Source of the DNA: Fistulifera solaris
Lineage: Eukaryota; Bacillariophyta; Bacillariophyceae; Naviculales; Stauroneidaceae
Assembly (NCBI GenBank): GCA_030295235.1
Contig: AP026131.1
Location: 558,001-622,000 of the forward strand
Direction: 5' to 3'
Length of the DNA stretch: 64,000 bases
Shown here piece after piece: positions 63,803 through 64,000 of this stretch (the stretch's first letter is position 1; every line of letters starts with the position of its first letter). The notes beneath the pieces were generated by a model. The model was not told where the DNA came from, searched no databases, and worked only from the letters and a program-made list of their open reading frames with translations. The position numbers and the translations under genes are program-made.

Positions 63803-64000
63803 AGGAAGATCGTTGGGGTTCGATTCACCTTCAACTGGTATCCTTCAAGGTTTGAAGTCAAAAGAAAGCGAGACAAAAAGGAAATGAGTTGAAAAATTGA
63901 GATAGCATCGACACAAGTTGTAACAAGGAAAGGAATGAGCGCACCAGGCAAACTTAGAAGTCGTCAAGTCTCCGAAAGACCATTGATGCGGCGGATACAC
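63803..64000. other. Window edge, probable first exon or promoter of the preceding gene
   Basis: Reading on the minus strand, this stretch should hold the start of the 62009-63802 gene. An in-frame stop near 63845 shows that the coding frame cannot simply extend. Confidence 0.35.

Noticed and set aside
1-64000. Operon-like clustering of ribosome biogenesis genes
   Set aside because: TruA, AATF, MRD1 and RimP-like genes are spread over 30 kb on both strands with unrelated genes between them.

Overview
The window looks like nuclear DNA of a pennate diatom, most likely Phaeodactylum tricornutum or a close relative. This is an inference from four things. Gene density is high, with short GT-AG introns (59 to 123 nt where I could place them). 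A Copia-type retrotransposon lies at the left edge. There is a plastid pre-sequence of the ASAFAP type. And an isopentenyl-diphosphate isomerase is fused to squalene synthase, an arrangement known from diatom sterol biosynthesis. I see no bacterial, viral or organellar segment.

Layout. 1-2.2 kb: broken Copia retrotransposon. 2.8-5.0: membrane LRR protein. 5-7.5: gene-poor, rich in short repeats. 7.6-9.35: tandem pair of small P-loop kinases. 9.8-12.5: secreted beta-helix protein. 14.4-15.1: secreted ShK-glutathione peroxidase. 15.4-18.2: tandem pair of membrane FkbM methyltransferases. 18.6-21.2: tRNA pseudouridine synthase and a WRAP53/TCAB1-like WD40 protein, convergent. 21.3-22.0: 34-bp minisatellite. 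22.1-26.4: BTB/T1 protein, coiled-coil protein, AATF/Bfr2, ankyrin-like protein. 26.8-27.1: palindrome cluster. 27.5-33.0: ferric reductase/NADPH oxidase-like gene divergent from the IDI-squalene synthase fusion. 33.3-34.7: mitochondrial pyruvate dehydrogenase kinase. 35.6-42.4: acidic protein, cupin-like membrane protein, MRD1/RBM19, Pro-rich protein. 43.0-48.1: CNOT9, PRP4 kinase, complex I NDUFS6, plastid RimP-like protein. 48.4-55.3: second LRR membrane protein, PA28, a SNARE, membrane cyclophilin. 55.5-59.2: mucin-like PDZ protein. 60-62: MAPK-like kinase. 62-63.8: conserved protein of unknown function.

Most genes are housekeeping and unlinked in function, as expected for a eukaryote. 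Loose themes are RNA processing and ribosome biogenesis (TruA, WRAP53, AATF, MRD1, RimP-like, PRP4, CNOT9), cell-surface proteins (two LRR proteins, beta-helix, mucin-PDZ) and energy metabolism (PDK, NDUFS6).

A key caveat: about 20 single-base frame breaks, nearly all in runs of 3 to 6 identical bases, interrupt 13 otherwise convincing genes. Allowing one base restores family hallmarks (haem His spacing, zinc Cys pairs, RRM cores, expected lengths). I therefore read them as homopolymer errors in the assembly, not pseudogenes, and give whole-gene spans.

The most unusual structures are an intron made largely of an inverted copy of an exon of the same gene (57130-57234), and a minisatellite of 18 units carrying bZIP-type TGACGT cores between two divergent genes (21344-21956).
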